Assembly (NCBI GenBank): GCA_963513935.1
Contig: OY740769.1
Coordinates: 105,441,762-105,505,761 of the forward strand
Reading direction: 5' to 3'
Length of the DNA stretch: 64,000 bases
DNA from: Aphrophora alni
Taxonomy: Eukaryota; Arthropoda; Insecta; Hemiptera; Aphrophoridae
The position numbers were made by a program, and so were the translations under genes. This document shows positions 24,278 through 35,365 of the stretch, piece by piece (within the stretch, counting starts at the first letter, position 1; the number at the start of each line of letters is the position of its first letter). The notes under the pieces were generated by a model. The model ran no database searches. It was not told the DNA's origin and saw nothing but the letters and a program-made list of their open reading frames with translations.

Positions 24278-24482
24278 ACTTTAGAATCTCACGTGAACTT
24301 GCTATCTCTTTAGAGGAGCGACGATTGCGAACGCAACCCGCACAGCACTATTTGGAGAAACTTACTCAGTCGCCCTTTCCTTTTCCAGGATAGTTTAACA
24401 TGGGCAAAATAGGGAGATCATCCTTTTCTTTTCTTCATATAAGAGTATAATATAAGAGAACAGACAACTCGTTAAAAATATT

Positions 24483-24985
24483 GTGGACGAGTACCAATTA
24501 ACATTATTTTTCAATGCTAAAACTTCCTCGAAAAAACTTTGTTTTCTATGTGGTTTAAAAGTGGTAACAGTGATATTTTTATTAGCAGAATTCAAAACAA
24601 ATTTTGGTTTTAGATTAATGTTGGTTATTGTAGACAACTATCAAATAATTATATTTTTGGTTTTTTGTCGATAACTTGGTTATCGTTTAAGCTAAAAAAA
24701 AAAAAAAAATTGAAAACAAGTTTTCGAGTTTTTCTATGTTAAATATTTTAACGGCCGCCATATTGAAACTACAGAAAAGGAAGTTTTTGTTATTGGTACA
24801 CTTGTAAAAAATTACATAATAAACTTGTATGCCAAATTTAACCTTGTGTTATTTACAATGTGAGAACAAAATGTCGGATTGTCTGGAAACGAAATGTTTA
24901 TAATGAACTTCTTCATTATTTGGTCCAATGAATTCACCTGTGAAGTATGTTGGTTTCCTACTGAGACACTCTGTATATACAGTGA
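24483..24985. repeat. Dispersed repeat, copy 1 (related to 43.6-43.9 kb)
   Basis: The segment contains CGGCCGCCATATTGAAA, ACTTGTAAAAAATTACATAA and TGTATGCCAAATTTAA, which line up in the same order with copy 2 at about 43606-43916. An ACTCTGTATA-type word lies near the right end and ACACCCTGTATA at the equivalent place of copy 2. It is likely a non-autonomous transposon family, with no coding content. Boundaries are approximate. Confidence 0.45.
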
Positions 24986-26587
24986 ACCAAAAAAAAATAA
25001 AAATTTGTATGTTACTAGTGAGTAGTGGACTTTTTACGGACTCGGATGTCAGCGTTTTAGTGAGATAGGATACAATAGCCATAATTTTTATGTTAGTAGT
25101 TCTCCAACATCAACTATTTTTCTTAGAAATATTTTTCGTATATGTAAACTTTAAAAAGTAGAAACATATATTGCTACGCAACTCTGTTTTAAATACAGAA
25201 TAATTTATTTAACATAATAATAGATTGTATTCTTTAGTTTTATTTAACCTTCTTTCGGATTGAGATTAGTCTTGGTATTTCTGAATGTAAAATTTACCAA
25301 ATGCCTCAGAGTTATTGATTGTTAAACTTTACAGGAACTTCTAGTCTGGCTTATAAGCGGATTAACAATTTTAATGCATAATCAAACTGTTTACCTCAAT
25401 TTAAAGCCATTCCAATTTGGAGGATAAAAATCAGTTTGAGGAAAAATTGTAATAACAAATTACAATATTGTTAAACAAAAAGAACTTTTATGTATTAACG
25501 ATGTATTATGGAAACGATGCATTAACTTCTTTATTAAAATATCTGAGAAAGTTATGTTAGCTGTTATTAATAATTCATTTGTATAAAAATTGATATGTGT
25601 GTGTGTGTTTGCATAACTCTGGATTTAACTGGTTCTAAAGGTTCCGGTTTTATTATAATAGAAATCATTGAGTTGTTTTATATGTAAGGTTAATTAGATG
25701 AATCCCTCATTATTAATGTGTAAAACAAATTAAATTTGTTATATTGGTATGAGTGGTACAGTGTTCATGTTTCTGAATGTATAACATTCATATGTTTCAT
25801 GAAATAGTGTGTAAATAATGATTATGTGTGTCAATAATAAAAAGAGAGATCGGACCCAAGACTAGATGAATCCAAATTGCAATAAATAACCTAAATTTTG
25901 TTTTACTATCTTGCATCATAATATCATCTGTATACTCTAATAAAAATTAACAATTTGTATAACAAATGTTTATTTTTGATTTAAGAAATTTGGGATTGGC
26001 AATCGGACTGTCTTTTTAAAAGGTCTACGACTGTTGGACGAAGCTACAGGTTCTCTTCCTACCTACAGTGTTAGCTTTGCTTCTCCAATGTAGCAGACAG
26101 TGAGACAATGTAAATGTAAGTATTAATTAAATTTTTTACATTGTTATAGATAGTTTCTATGAATTTTACTGAGACAAACTTTAAAATTGGGGTGGCTACA
26201 TTTTTGGGGACAGTGTTGTGGGGAAAATTATTGTATACGTGAAATAATGTTCCACGACTAATACAATCATGTACTTTTATTCTCGGTAGATAAAGTTAAT
26301 TTGGTAGTACACACTGGATCTAGCTTCTGTAATAGAAAACTTTACGAAGTGCAAAGTGCATGCTGTATTAAGATTTCTGATGGCAAAAATTTGTCAGCAG
26401 CAGGCACACATCGTAAACGGTCAAACAATAACGAGTGAAGATATTTTCATCAGTAAGTTCATCTTCAATCTTTCTACTCTAAATGAGAAGGAAATTAATG
26501 ACCCTTAGTTATGTCAAAAATTATGATGAAATAATTACAATTTTACATAACAAATTCATATGAGCTATTATTTTTATTTAATTTAAC
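24986..26587. other. Intergenic, nothing recognised apart from a short (GT)n
   Basis: AT-rich sequence with a short (GT)n near 25596-25608. No coding remnant or transposon end was seen. Confidence 0.45.
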
Positions 26588-26867
26588 AAAAATTTTTAGA
26601 AATCACCATCTTTTATAGGCTTACTTATAAGTGACTTGATTTTCTGTAACCACAGTTATGCTCAGTTTATAAAGTCAAGATGTTAGTATTTAAGTATTGA
26701 AGGTTTTCATAGTTAGAAATTTCTAACTACAATTTCAAACTTTGAAAACCTTCAATACTTAAAAACAAACATCGTGACTTTATAAACTGTGCATAACTGT
26801 GGTTACAGAACATCGAGTTACTTATAAGTTAGCCTATAAAAGATGACGATTTCTTAATTTTTAAAAA
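26588..26867. repeat. Fold-back element of about 280 bp (near-continuous hairpin)
   Basis: Almost the whole element is an inverted repeat: AGAAATCACCATCTTTTATAGGC at the left matches the complement of the right end, and similarity continues through CTGTAACCACAGTTATGC and TTTATAAAGTCA to AAGTATTGAAGGTTTTCA. The centre holds the palindrome TAGTTAGAAATTTCTAACTA at 26710-26729, offset from a second arm pairing. Arms differ by roughly one base in ten. This fits a MITE or a snap-back transposon. The single-stranded form would make a hairpin over 100 bp long. Confidence 0.85.
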
Positions 26868-27785
26868 ATTTTTATAATATATATAAAACAATCAAAATTA
26901 GATGTAGAATTGAATGAGTTTGATATTTTAATTCATTTGAGAGATGTTGTAGTTTGAATGTATAAAAATGCCCGTTTCAAATGCAATACATTTTTTTAAA
27001 TGCTCGTAACTCTGTAGCTATTCATCCAAATATCTCGGAATAGTTTAAGATACCATGCCACACCTTTTGCCTATAATCCATTACTGTTACAAGGAAGTAA
27101 AACTTTGGGTCTGTATCTCCCAATCTGGCATGTTAGCGAAAAGCCTATGAAAATTATTTGTTTGTTTATTTAATTTAACGTATGACTTAATGTAGTTTAA
27201 TGTTTTTACCTTGTTTATTTTAAAGTATTTGAAGATTTTCTTATAGTTCTCTTTTTTTTTGTTTCAGAAGATACGATGTGTTTCACATATATAAACAAGA
27301 GTTCTTTGTTGTGTTTGGTTTTATGATAGTGACGAAACAAAAATTAAATGGTTTTATGTCAATGTTTAATGTAACTAGAAGTGGTTATGTAGTGAGATGT
27401 ATTATATAAACAATTATTATTAACCAATCATTGCATGTACTAGGAAGAAAATATTTGCAAAATTGTATACATAAAAATGGTTTAATGAATAAATGTAAAA
27501 TAAGAGAAAAATGCCTTTTTAAATTTATTGAGTTATTCCTAACACATTTCCTGTTTTCTACAAAAAAAGTAGTCTTACAGGTAGCAATATTTTGCAGGAA
27601 ATATATAGTAAGAGTGCTGTACTTCCCAGCCATATAAACTGAGAAAACTATTGCTTGGTTTGTTTTCTGGTAAAAGGCAGCACCTTCCACAACATAAAAA
27701 CTGTGAAAGATATTGCTTCGATTATTCTAAAGTAGAATGCAGCAATTCCATAACAAAAATAAAATAAACCCAGACCTCTTAAAAA
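26868..27785. other. AT-rich flank of the nested repeat cluster
   Basis: No gene. Near 27630-27720 two short related words (AAACTGAGAAAACTATTGCTT and AAACTGTGAAAGATATTGCTT) occur in succession and may be the eroded edge of the repeat cluster to the right. Confidence 0.4.
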
Positions 27786-28170
27786 ACTTATATTCTCCTG
27801 ATCCTCATAAAAGACACAAAACCTTGATACCCAGTGAATAAAAGTTATTAGGAGGACTATCGGTAGTGAAATATTCATGGCAACTATGATGTTTGAATTA
27901 CAGCTCCATTGACCTCTTTTAACATTATATTCTCCTGATACTTCCTGTTTAAATGTAGGAAAGTGCTGTACTCTTCCAGACATCAAACTAAGCAATAACA
28001 TTCTAAATAAATATATGTTTTACAGTGGAGAAAGTATTGGTGTCTACTAAAAATAAAACGCAAGCCAATTATTTCAATGAAAATATTTATTGATGTAACA
28101 AATTTGTAAATACTGTACATATAAAAAACCTTCTTTTAAAATAACAATGAAAAATAAAATATATCCAATT
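27786..28170. repeat. Left flanking direct repeat of the nested cluster
   Basis: It contains GAAATATTCATGGCAACT, a CTCTTTTAACATTATATTCTCC word, and ACAGTGGAGAAAGTATTGGT followed by AAATAAAACGCAAGCCAATT. The same series occurs in the same order and strand at about 30556-30935, with high identity in the last 200 bases. Confidence 0.85.
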
Positions 28171-28260
28171 ACGTCAATATTGAATAATGTGCTACCAAAT
28201 GAATCTGCAAAAAAATTAAAATAGCAATTAAAACTATATAATTAATTGTCAAACTTTTTA

Positions 28261-30555
28261 AAATGTAAACAAGGGACAAGAGGCGGTGCAAGGGGCGGGG
28301 TAAGGGACGGGGCTTAAGTCACGTGGTCACTTTCAGCCACTTTTATTCTAAAGTGCCCCCGTTTCTACTGACATCTACCTCCTTTAACATTAGATTCTCC
28401 GTATACTGCGGAAAACGACAAAATACGATTACAGTGAATATGATTTGATAGGAGGTCTTTTCAATTGAAAACTGAATCACAGTTATCATACACCTCCTTT
28501 AAGATTATAATCGCCGAATACTGTTGTAAAACGACAAAATCCTATTATCAGGTGAATATGATTTGATAGAAGGTCTATCTAAATTGAAAACTGAATCACA
28601 GTTAACAGCCACCTCCTTTAACATTATATTCTCCTGATACTTCCTGTTTAAATGTACTTTGAAAAGTTACAAAAGGGAGGAGGAGGGGACAGCACACAAA
28701 ATGGCGTCACCAATTGACGTCACAAAATAGCGTCAAAATGACGTTACAAAATTGCAGATGGGGATATAGTAAGGGGGTATGGAGTAGGGAATGAGGATGG
28801 GCAAGGGGCGGGGCTAGATGCGAGGAGTGGGGTAAATGGCTAGGAAATGGTGCAAGAGAATGGTCGGAGAAAGGGCGGGGAAAGGGGCGTGGCTTAAGTC
28901 ACGTGGTTACTTCCCACGACTTTTGTTCTAAACTGCCCCCGTCTCTTCTGACATCTACCTTCTTTAACATTACATTCTCCGGATACTGCGGTAAAACAAC
29001 AAAATCCTGTTATGAGGTGAATATGATTTAATAAGAGGTCTTTTGAATAGAAAACTGAATCACAGTTAACATCCACCTCCTTTAACATTATATTCTCCGA
29101 ATACTGCGGTAAAACGACAAAATCCTGTTTCCAGGTGATTATGATTTGATAGGTCTATCTGAATTGAAAACGGAATCGCTGTTGACATCTACCGCCTTTA
29201 ACATTATATTCTCCTGATATTGCTTTTAAACCTCAAAATCATGTTATTAAGTGAATATGAATTGATAGGAGGTCTATCTGAATTGAAAACTGAATCGCAG
29301 TTGACATCTTCCTCCTTTAACATTATATTCTCCTGATACTTCCTGTTTAAATTCACCTTGAAAAGTAACAAAAGGGAGGAAAGGGGACATTACACAAAAT
29401 GGCGTCCAAATGACGTCACGAAATGGTGGATGGGGGGAATGGTAAGGGGGTATGGAATGAGGTATGGGGAGGGGCAAGGGGTGGGACTAGGGTAAGGGAC
29501 AGGGTAAATGGCAGGGGGAAAGGGGCGGGGCAAGGGGCGGAGAGAAGGCGAAAAGGGGCGGGACTTAAGTCACATGGTCACTTCCCATCACTTTTGTTCT
29601 AAACTGCACCCTTCTCTTCTGACATCTTTCTTCTTTAGCTTTATATTCTCCGGATACTGTGGTAGAACAACAAAATCCTGTTATCAGGTGAATATTATTT
29701 GACAAGAGGTCTTTTGAATTGGAAACTGAATCACAGTTAACATCCACCTCCTTTATGATTATATTCTCCGAATACTGCGGTAAAACGACAAAATCCTGTT
29801 ACCAGGTGAATATGATTTGATAGGAGGTCTATCTGAATTGAAAACACAATCGCAGTTGACATCTACCTGCTGTAACATCATATTCTCCTGATACTTCCTA
29901 TTTAAAAGTACCTTGAAACATTACATAAAGGAGGGGACAGCACAGAAATTGGCGTCACCCATTGACGAAACAAATTGGCGTCCAAATGACGTTAAAAAAT
30001 GGCGGATGAGGGTATTCGTAAGAGGGTATGGGGAGGAAAGAGATCGGGGCAAGGGGTGGGGCTAAAGTCACCTTGTCACTCCCTACTATTGTTCTAAAAT
30101 GCCTCCGTCTCTACTGACATCTACCTCCTTTAAGATTATATTCTCCGGATACTTCCTGTTTAAATTCACCTTGAAAAGTAACAAAAGGGAGGAAGAGGGG
30201 ACATCACACAAAATGGCGTCACCAATTTACGTCACAAAATGGCGGATGGGGGTATTGGTAAGGGGGTATGGAGAAGGGTATGGGAAGAAAGAGCGGGGTA
30301 AGTGGCAAGGGAAAGGGGCAGGGCAATGGGGGGAGAAAGGACGGGAATTTGGCGTGGATTAAGTCACGTGGTCACTTTCCACCAATTTTGTTCTAAACTG
30401 CCTCCGTCTCTTCTGACATCCACCTCCTTTAACAATATATTCTCCGGATACTGCGGTAAATCGACAAAATCATGTTATCAGGTGAATACGATTTGATAGG
30501 AAGTCTATCTCAATTGAAAACTGAATCGCAGTTGACATCTACCTCCTTTACCATT
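28261..30555. repeat. Nested repeat cluster: G-rich blocks with CACGTG/TGACGTCA plus ~115-bp sub-repeats
   Basis: The word CCTCCTTTAACATTATATTC or a close variant occurs about thirteen times here (for example near 28380, 28495, 28612, 28968, 29076, 29190, 29309, 29630, 29747, 29866, 30120, 30420 and 30540), often 110-120 bases apart. Higher-order units start near 28313, 28892, 29571, 30063 and 30360 with a CTTAAGTCACGTGGTCACTT-like box, so their lengths vary from about 300 to 680 bases. Between them are G-rich blocks (runs such as AAGGGGCGGGGCAAGGGGCG) and words like ATTGACGTCACAAAA. Open stretches in the cluster repeat the same translated words and are not genes. It may be a complex satellite or the tandem-repeat core of a transposon. 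Confidence 0.88.
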
Positions 30556-30935
30556 TTATTCTCCTGATACCATGAAAAGTTACAAAAACCCTGTTATCCA
30601 GAGAGTAGAAGTTGTTAGGAGGTCTATTGGTATTGAAATATTCATGGCAACTCTGATGATTGAATCAATGCATGACCTCTTTTAACATTATATTCTCCTG
30701 ATACTTCCTTTTTTAGAGTAGGAAAAAAAGGACATCAAACTAAGTAATAACTTTCTAAATAAATATATATGTTTTACAGTGGAGAAAGTATTGGTATCTA
30801 CTCAAAATAAAACGCAAGCCAATTATTTCAATGAAAATATTTATTGATGTAACAAATTTGTAAATACATTTAAAAAATCTTGTTTTAAAATAACAATGAA
30901 AAATAAAATATATCCAATTACTTTATTGTTAAAAT
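30556..30935. repeat. Right flanking direct repeat of the nested cluster
   Basis: This is the second copy of the 27786-28170 segment in the same orientation, including the GAAATATTCATGGCAACT and ACGCAAGCCAATTATTTCA words. The two copies lie about 2.77 kb apart, which suggests that the cluster grew by duplication between them or that they are the ends of one element. Confidence 0.85.
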
Positions 30936-33185
30936 TCACTTTAGTCTAACAAATGATACTAAAAGTGTCAACAAATAACACGATTTTTGAGTTGTCTAAC
31001 TCGATATTATTTAAGGGCGTTACATTATAAATTGAATACATTGTATTACTCTAATCAATAAGTGAAAGTATTGTGGTGGACAAAAGCTCAAAAAACAAAA
31101 GGGGGTCACTCGACGGTAGAAAAGTAAATTTATTTATTAATCAAATTATCCAATGATGCAGTATTGTCCTAAAACTTTAAAGCAGAAAATGGAATAAAAT
31201 TTTCTTACAGGTTTGGTTTTACTTTTTAGGGTAGATACATTCTTAAAATGGAATACTAAGAATGCACAAGTAATTAGTCACGATACGCTACATCCCGAGG
31301 AGGTGGAGTTTGGATATCAATTTCAAGAAAAGTTATTGTGGGAAAAATAATCTTTAAACTTTTCAGATAAAAGAAAAATTGAAATATAAAATTGTATTTT
31401 GACATTAGTTTAGGGTTTTAAAAAATGTAGGACCTTTTTTGTTATTAAAAAAAGTATATATTTTTTTCAAAATAATCATGGTAACCTGTAGGTTACATTG
31501 TGTCTTATTATAAATTGGACGAGATATTTTACTTAAGTATTGTCTTCATATAGAGGTACAAAAATGTCTACCACTTTAACAAATATTAGAAAAAAAGGGA
31601 CGAATTCAAGAATATCTCAACCCAAAGTTTTCTATCGCAATACTTTCTCTAGAATTCTTTAGTGAAAATTTTGAAAAACCAAATCAATAATAATTGTACT
31701 TTTGTGATTGTATGATGAACATGAATAAATGTTGATACACACCTTAGAAGCAAATAGAAACCAATAATACACAGATTTGGTTTCCTTCAAAATACATACT
31801 ATTCTGACAATGAAGTTAGAGATTTGAGAGTAAGAGTGAGATGAAAAATTAATTAATTATATTAACTAATCCTACAACCACCCCCTTGATCCTCACTCTC
31901 CTTCAAAAAAGTTTAATTGGTAAATAAGTTATTTCTGAAGAAGACTAAGGACGGGGTCGATAATGTAACCCTATATTAGTGTATTTGAAAATTCTAACAG
32001 TGGTATATTATTCCTGGGGGTGTTTAAACCATTTTAACCACCTCCTCCCTTGTGGATGCACCACTGTATCAACTCACCCTAAATTGTTTTTTAAAGTTTC
32101 AAACGAATTCTATTTGTTTTCAAGAGTTGTATGTATTTTAATAAACATTAATTCCAACTAAATAATACTAACATTACCTACCCCTAGGAACAATAATACT
32201 CCTAATTTATTTTGATAACTAATACATAGTTGTATTTAGAGTATTATTTTCCTGAAGTGAAATATATTTCATCCCACGTTAAATCCTATCTAAATATAAC
32301 ATCCCTTTGACAGATTATAACGTAAACCATAGAGAGAAGAAAGAGTAAATTAATGATACCACAGGAAGACCGAGGGTTGAATTTTTATTTAGAATTAGCC
32401 TTCCCATCACACTTTATTTGTATGTTGAGCAAGTGTGTGTGAGTTTTGAAAACTGTCGCCAAATTCTGTTCAGCGTTCAAAATACATGGATACCATCCAT
32501 TTAACATTTTTTGTTAAGGCACACATTTTACTAACGAACTTTTGAAATTTCAACCGGTAAATGTATAAAAGTATGATTATGTGCTTTTCTAAGCGCACGA
32601 AGTGATTGTTACATTTAAAATGGCATCCCATCTTAAAATAATAGAATTCATGTGTTATAGTTTCATTCTAAACCTACGTTAAAATTAACAAATCTTAGTT
32701 CTCATAGAAAAAATAAAATAAAAAATGAATTACACAGCTACAACACTAAACGCACTGTAGCCTTCTGAATAATTATCAATGTTCAACTAACAACAATAGA
32801 AAAGAATAATAACAGAAACAATCGTAATAGAGTCGAGATATTATATAATCGTAAACGTCAATCTGCAGTTGGTTTTCACTCTGTCTGTGTGTGTGTGTGT
32901 GTGAAATTTCCAGCTTCCTTAAATCACCCTGTATAATACAGGACGATTTAGGGAAATAATCAAAAACAAATTTAGTGTCTGTGAAATTCTCTACGTCCAG
33001 CTTCCACGTAGTCATTGTTTTTATAAACAGCTTTAACTAAAAAAACACGTTGCGCACCACTCGAATTATTCATGATAATTAATTGGCAACAATGCTTAAG
33101 CAAGTTTTGTTATGTTACTTGACTCCAACATTCGCCCAGGGCTAGGAAAATTAAAAAAAATACCGTTTTCCTTAATCACTTTACT
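30936..33185. other. Intergenic, with a (GT)n tract and a short palindrome
   Basis: AT-rich DNA with (GT)n near 32886-32902. A near-perfect palindrome lies at about 32918-32954 (CTTAAATCACCCTGTAT paired with ATACAGGACGATTTAGG); its CACCCTGTATA word resembles repeat ends elsewhere in the window. No gene recognised. Confidence 0.45.
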
Positions 33186-33520
33186 TACTTTACTTTATCT
33201 AATGCCAGACCTTGGCATCTCTGCCATTATCCACCTAGCCTCCCAGTAGCGACAATGCAGACCTCGCTCTTCTATGTCTTGCAGGGCTGTGCAGTTCTGA
33301 AGGTGTGGGCCATCCATCTTGTGACGGTTGCACACAGGGGAAATTTCTGAGGCTGCTAATCCTATTTTACATAAGTGGGCTTGCAGGTAGTCTTGGCCCG
33401 TAAGCATTCTGAATTTGGCTACAGCTTCCAATCTTGTTAGGCTATGTCGTATCAGCACTGCGTGCGCCAGTCCTTCCCTTAACTTTCCGGCACTCGGTTC
33501 TTTTTGTTTTCCTGAATCAC
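33186..33520 (-). pseudogene. C-terminal tail of a non-LTR retrotransposon polyprotein (after RNase H)
   Basis: The minus strand has an 87-codon open stretch, extendable upstream (EPSAGKLREGLA), with RLEAVAKFRMLTGQDYLQAH, then a degenerate zinc knuckle (PVCN ... MDGPHLQNC ... LQD). This matches the end of non-LTR polyproteins, where RLLTGHD...HL..IGL is followed by CPLC...E...H.L.CP.L. The first cysteine of the CxxC is replaced by serine. A GTAAAGT-type simple tail follows at about 33180-33195, as expected at a LINE 3' end. The polymerase upstream is missing, which is typical of a truncated copy. Confidence 0.75.
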
Positions 33521-35029
33521 CATTAACAATATAACCGTCTGATTAACAATCAAGTTTACATTGACATCAAAATATATTTGAATTTTTTTTTCTTAAGTCT
33601 AAATTTATTATACTCAACAGTACGAAAACAGTAGTAAATTTTTATAGCAAATAAAATTAGGCCATTTTACATAACGAAATGATAGCATTGAATATATCAG
33701 ACTTTTAATGTTTGTACACAACATTAAGTTTTTTTTTTTTAATTTTTCATATCAGATCATTATATATAGTATATAGAATCAGTCTGTGTTGATATAAAGC
33801 CAAAATGGCTGCATCGATTTGCATGCAGTTTTAGTTAATCACGTCTTTCGGTTGACTAGTTGTACGACACTGATTTTGAATATTTTATGATTATAAAGAA
33901 ATTGTGAAACGAAAAGGAGTCTAATTTTTGTCATTGAAAGGACTGTAGCTCTAAGATGAAGACTTGTTACTGATCTCCAAGTTGTTCAAAATATTCCAAG
34001 TTTACCAAATAAATCTTAAAAAGTGCAGTAAAAAAATATTCATAAATAAATCAAATTTTAAATTGTATTTAGTATTGAGGTTATAAATTGGAACGAAGAC
34101 CTATGGAGGAGTATAAAAGGGGTCACAAGAATTGTCGATGCTCATAAATTCTACATAACTAGTTTTTGATTAGCCACTGCTGAATGTTGACAATAACTGC
34201 AATCTAACAGCGTCTTTAAGTTCATATTCAAGAAAACATACATCATAATATTATAAAGTCCTAGCATTGCATCAATATTTTGTATTAGGTGATATGAACT
34301 TTCAGAGTCCTGATTTAATCTGAAAGAGCATTGGGAGATGCCATCCTCAGTTAATTTCGCTGAAACTTATAAATGCTTAATTGACAAATATAACTTGTGA
34401 TTAAACAAATTAAAACCCTTTAAAAACTACGATTTTTGATGTAAGTAAATAAAAATCGGCCAACTCATTTTTTGCTACGCTCATAAATGTTATTTTGTAA
34501 GTTATTTTCTAGAATATTATAAACATATGGACTACGGAAATAGTATTTTATAAAAATAGCTTAGTTGATGGTAGTAAGGAAAACTGATTATATAATACGT
34601 AATTGTAATGAAACTTTCATTCAAAAATAAAATTGCTGCACCAGTTCTGATAACCTCAATAAATTATGGTGAAATTATTTAGGTTAATTGTTAGAAAAGG
34701 AATTCGGGACTAAATGAAAAAAAAAAAAACAACTCAAAAGTAAAGGAATGGTGAACAGAAACATGTTTTGTAAACTTACCTAAATTTTTTTTTATTCAAG
34801 TCTTACTATCATGAAAACGATAAAAACGGGTTATGGGATTACAAAAACCATACTCGTAAAAATCGCAACAAAATATTGACACAAATCTTATCTGCGGTCA
34901 GGAAAGTTTGGCTTTTGTACATTGTATGCTGTTAACATAAATATTGTACTCTATAAAATATTAAATATTGTACTTTGTAATAAATACTATTATCATTGTA
35001 CGATAACTTATTTTAATAATGTTGTTTCA
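33521..35029. other. Intergenic, nothing recognised
   Basis: AT-rich sequence with A-runs near 34716-34728. No coding remnants found. Confidence 0.4.
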
Positions 35030-35365
35030 AGAATTTTCGCGGATCCAAAGAGGATACCTCTTGAGGCATGCTTTTTACTCAGTGGAGGAGTACCTCAGGT
35101 ACCTCTTAGTGCCTGGGGTGCATTTTGTATTCAGGATGACGACTCAAATAATAGATTAATATGAGATAACATGTATACATGTAAGTCTTAATTTGTTTGT
35201 ATTTTATAAAATTTCTATCTTGTGTATTTGTTGTATTGTATATTGTGTATTTGTATTGTGTGTTGTGAGTAATTTTTGTATAGTATGGCAGGTCTAATGT
35301 ATACCGCTGCACTGGTGCACTATGTATGCCATAAATAATGCAAATAAATAATAATAATAATAAAA
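35030..35365 (+). repeat. Possible 3' end of a LINE or SINE with (AAT)n tail
   Basis: A GC-richer segment (GGAGGAGTACCTCAGGTACC near 35083-35102) is followed by T/G-rich sequence. It ends in AATGCAAATAAATAATAATAATAATAA at about 35338-35364, a simple tail typical of CR1/jockey-type or SINE 3' ends. There is no coding motif, so the assignment rests on layout alone. Confidence 0.35.

Noticed and set aside
23967..24279. Two overlapping 69-codon minus-strand open stretches with the same protein words
   Set aside because: They are translations of the 103-bp satellite; the shift by one repeat unit explains both.
28313..30380. CACGTG and TGACGTCA as functional E-box and CRE sites
   Set aside because: They belong to the repeat unit. 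Their recurrence is explained by duplication, so function is only a hypothesis recorded in the findings.
27648..30496. Several open stretches sharing a SGEYNVK-like word
   Set aside because: The word is the translation of the ~115-bp sub-repeat on the minus strand. Frames and lengths differ between copies and no stable domain emerges.
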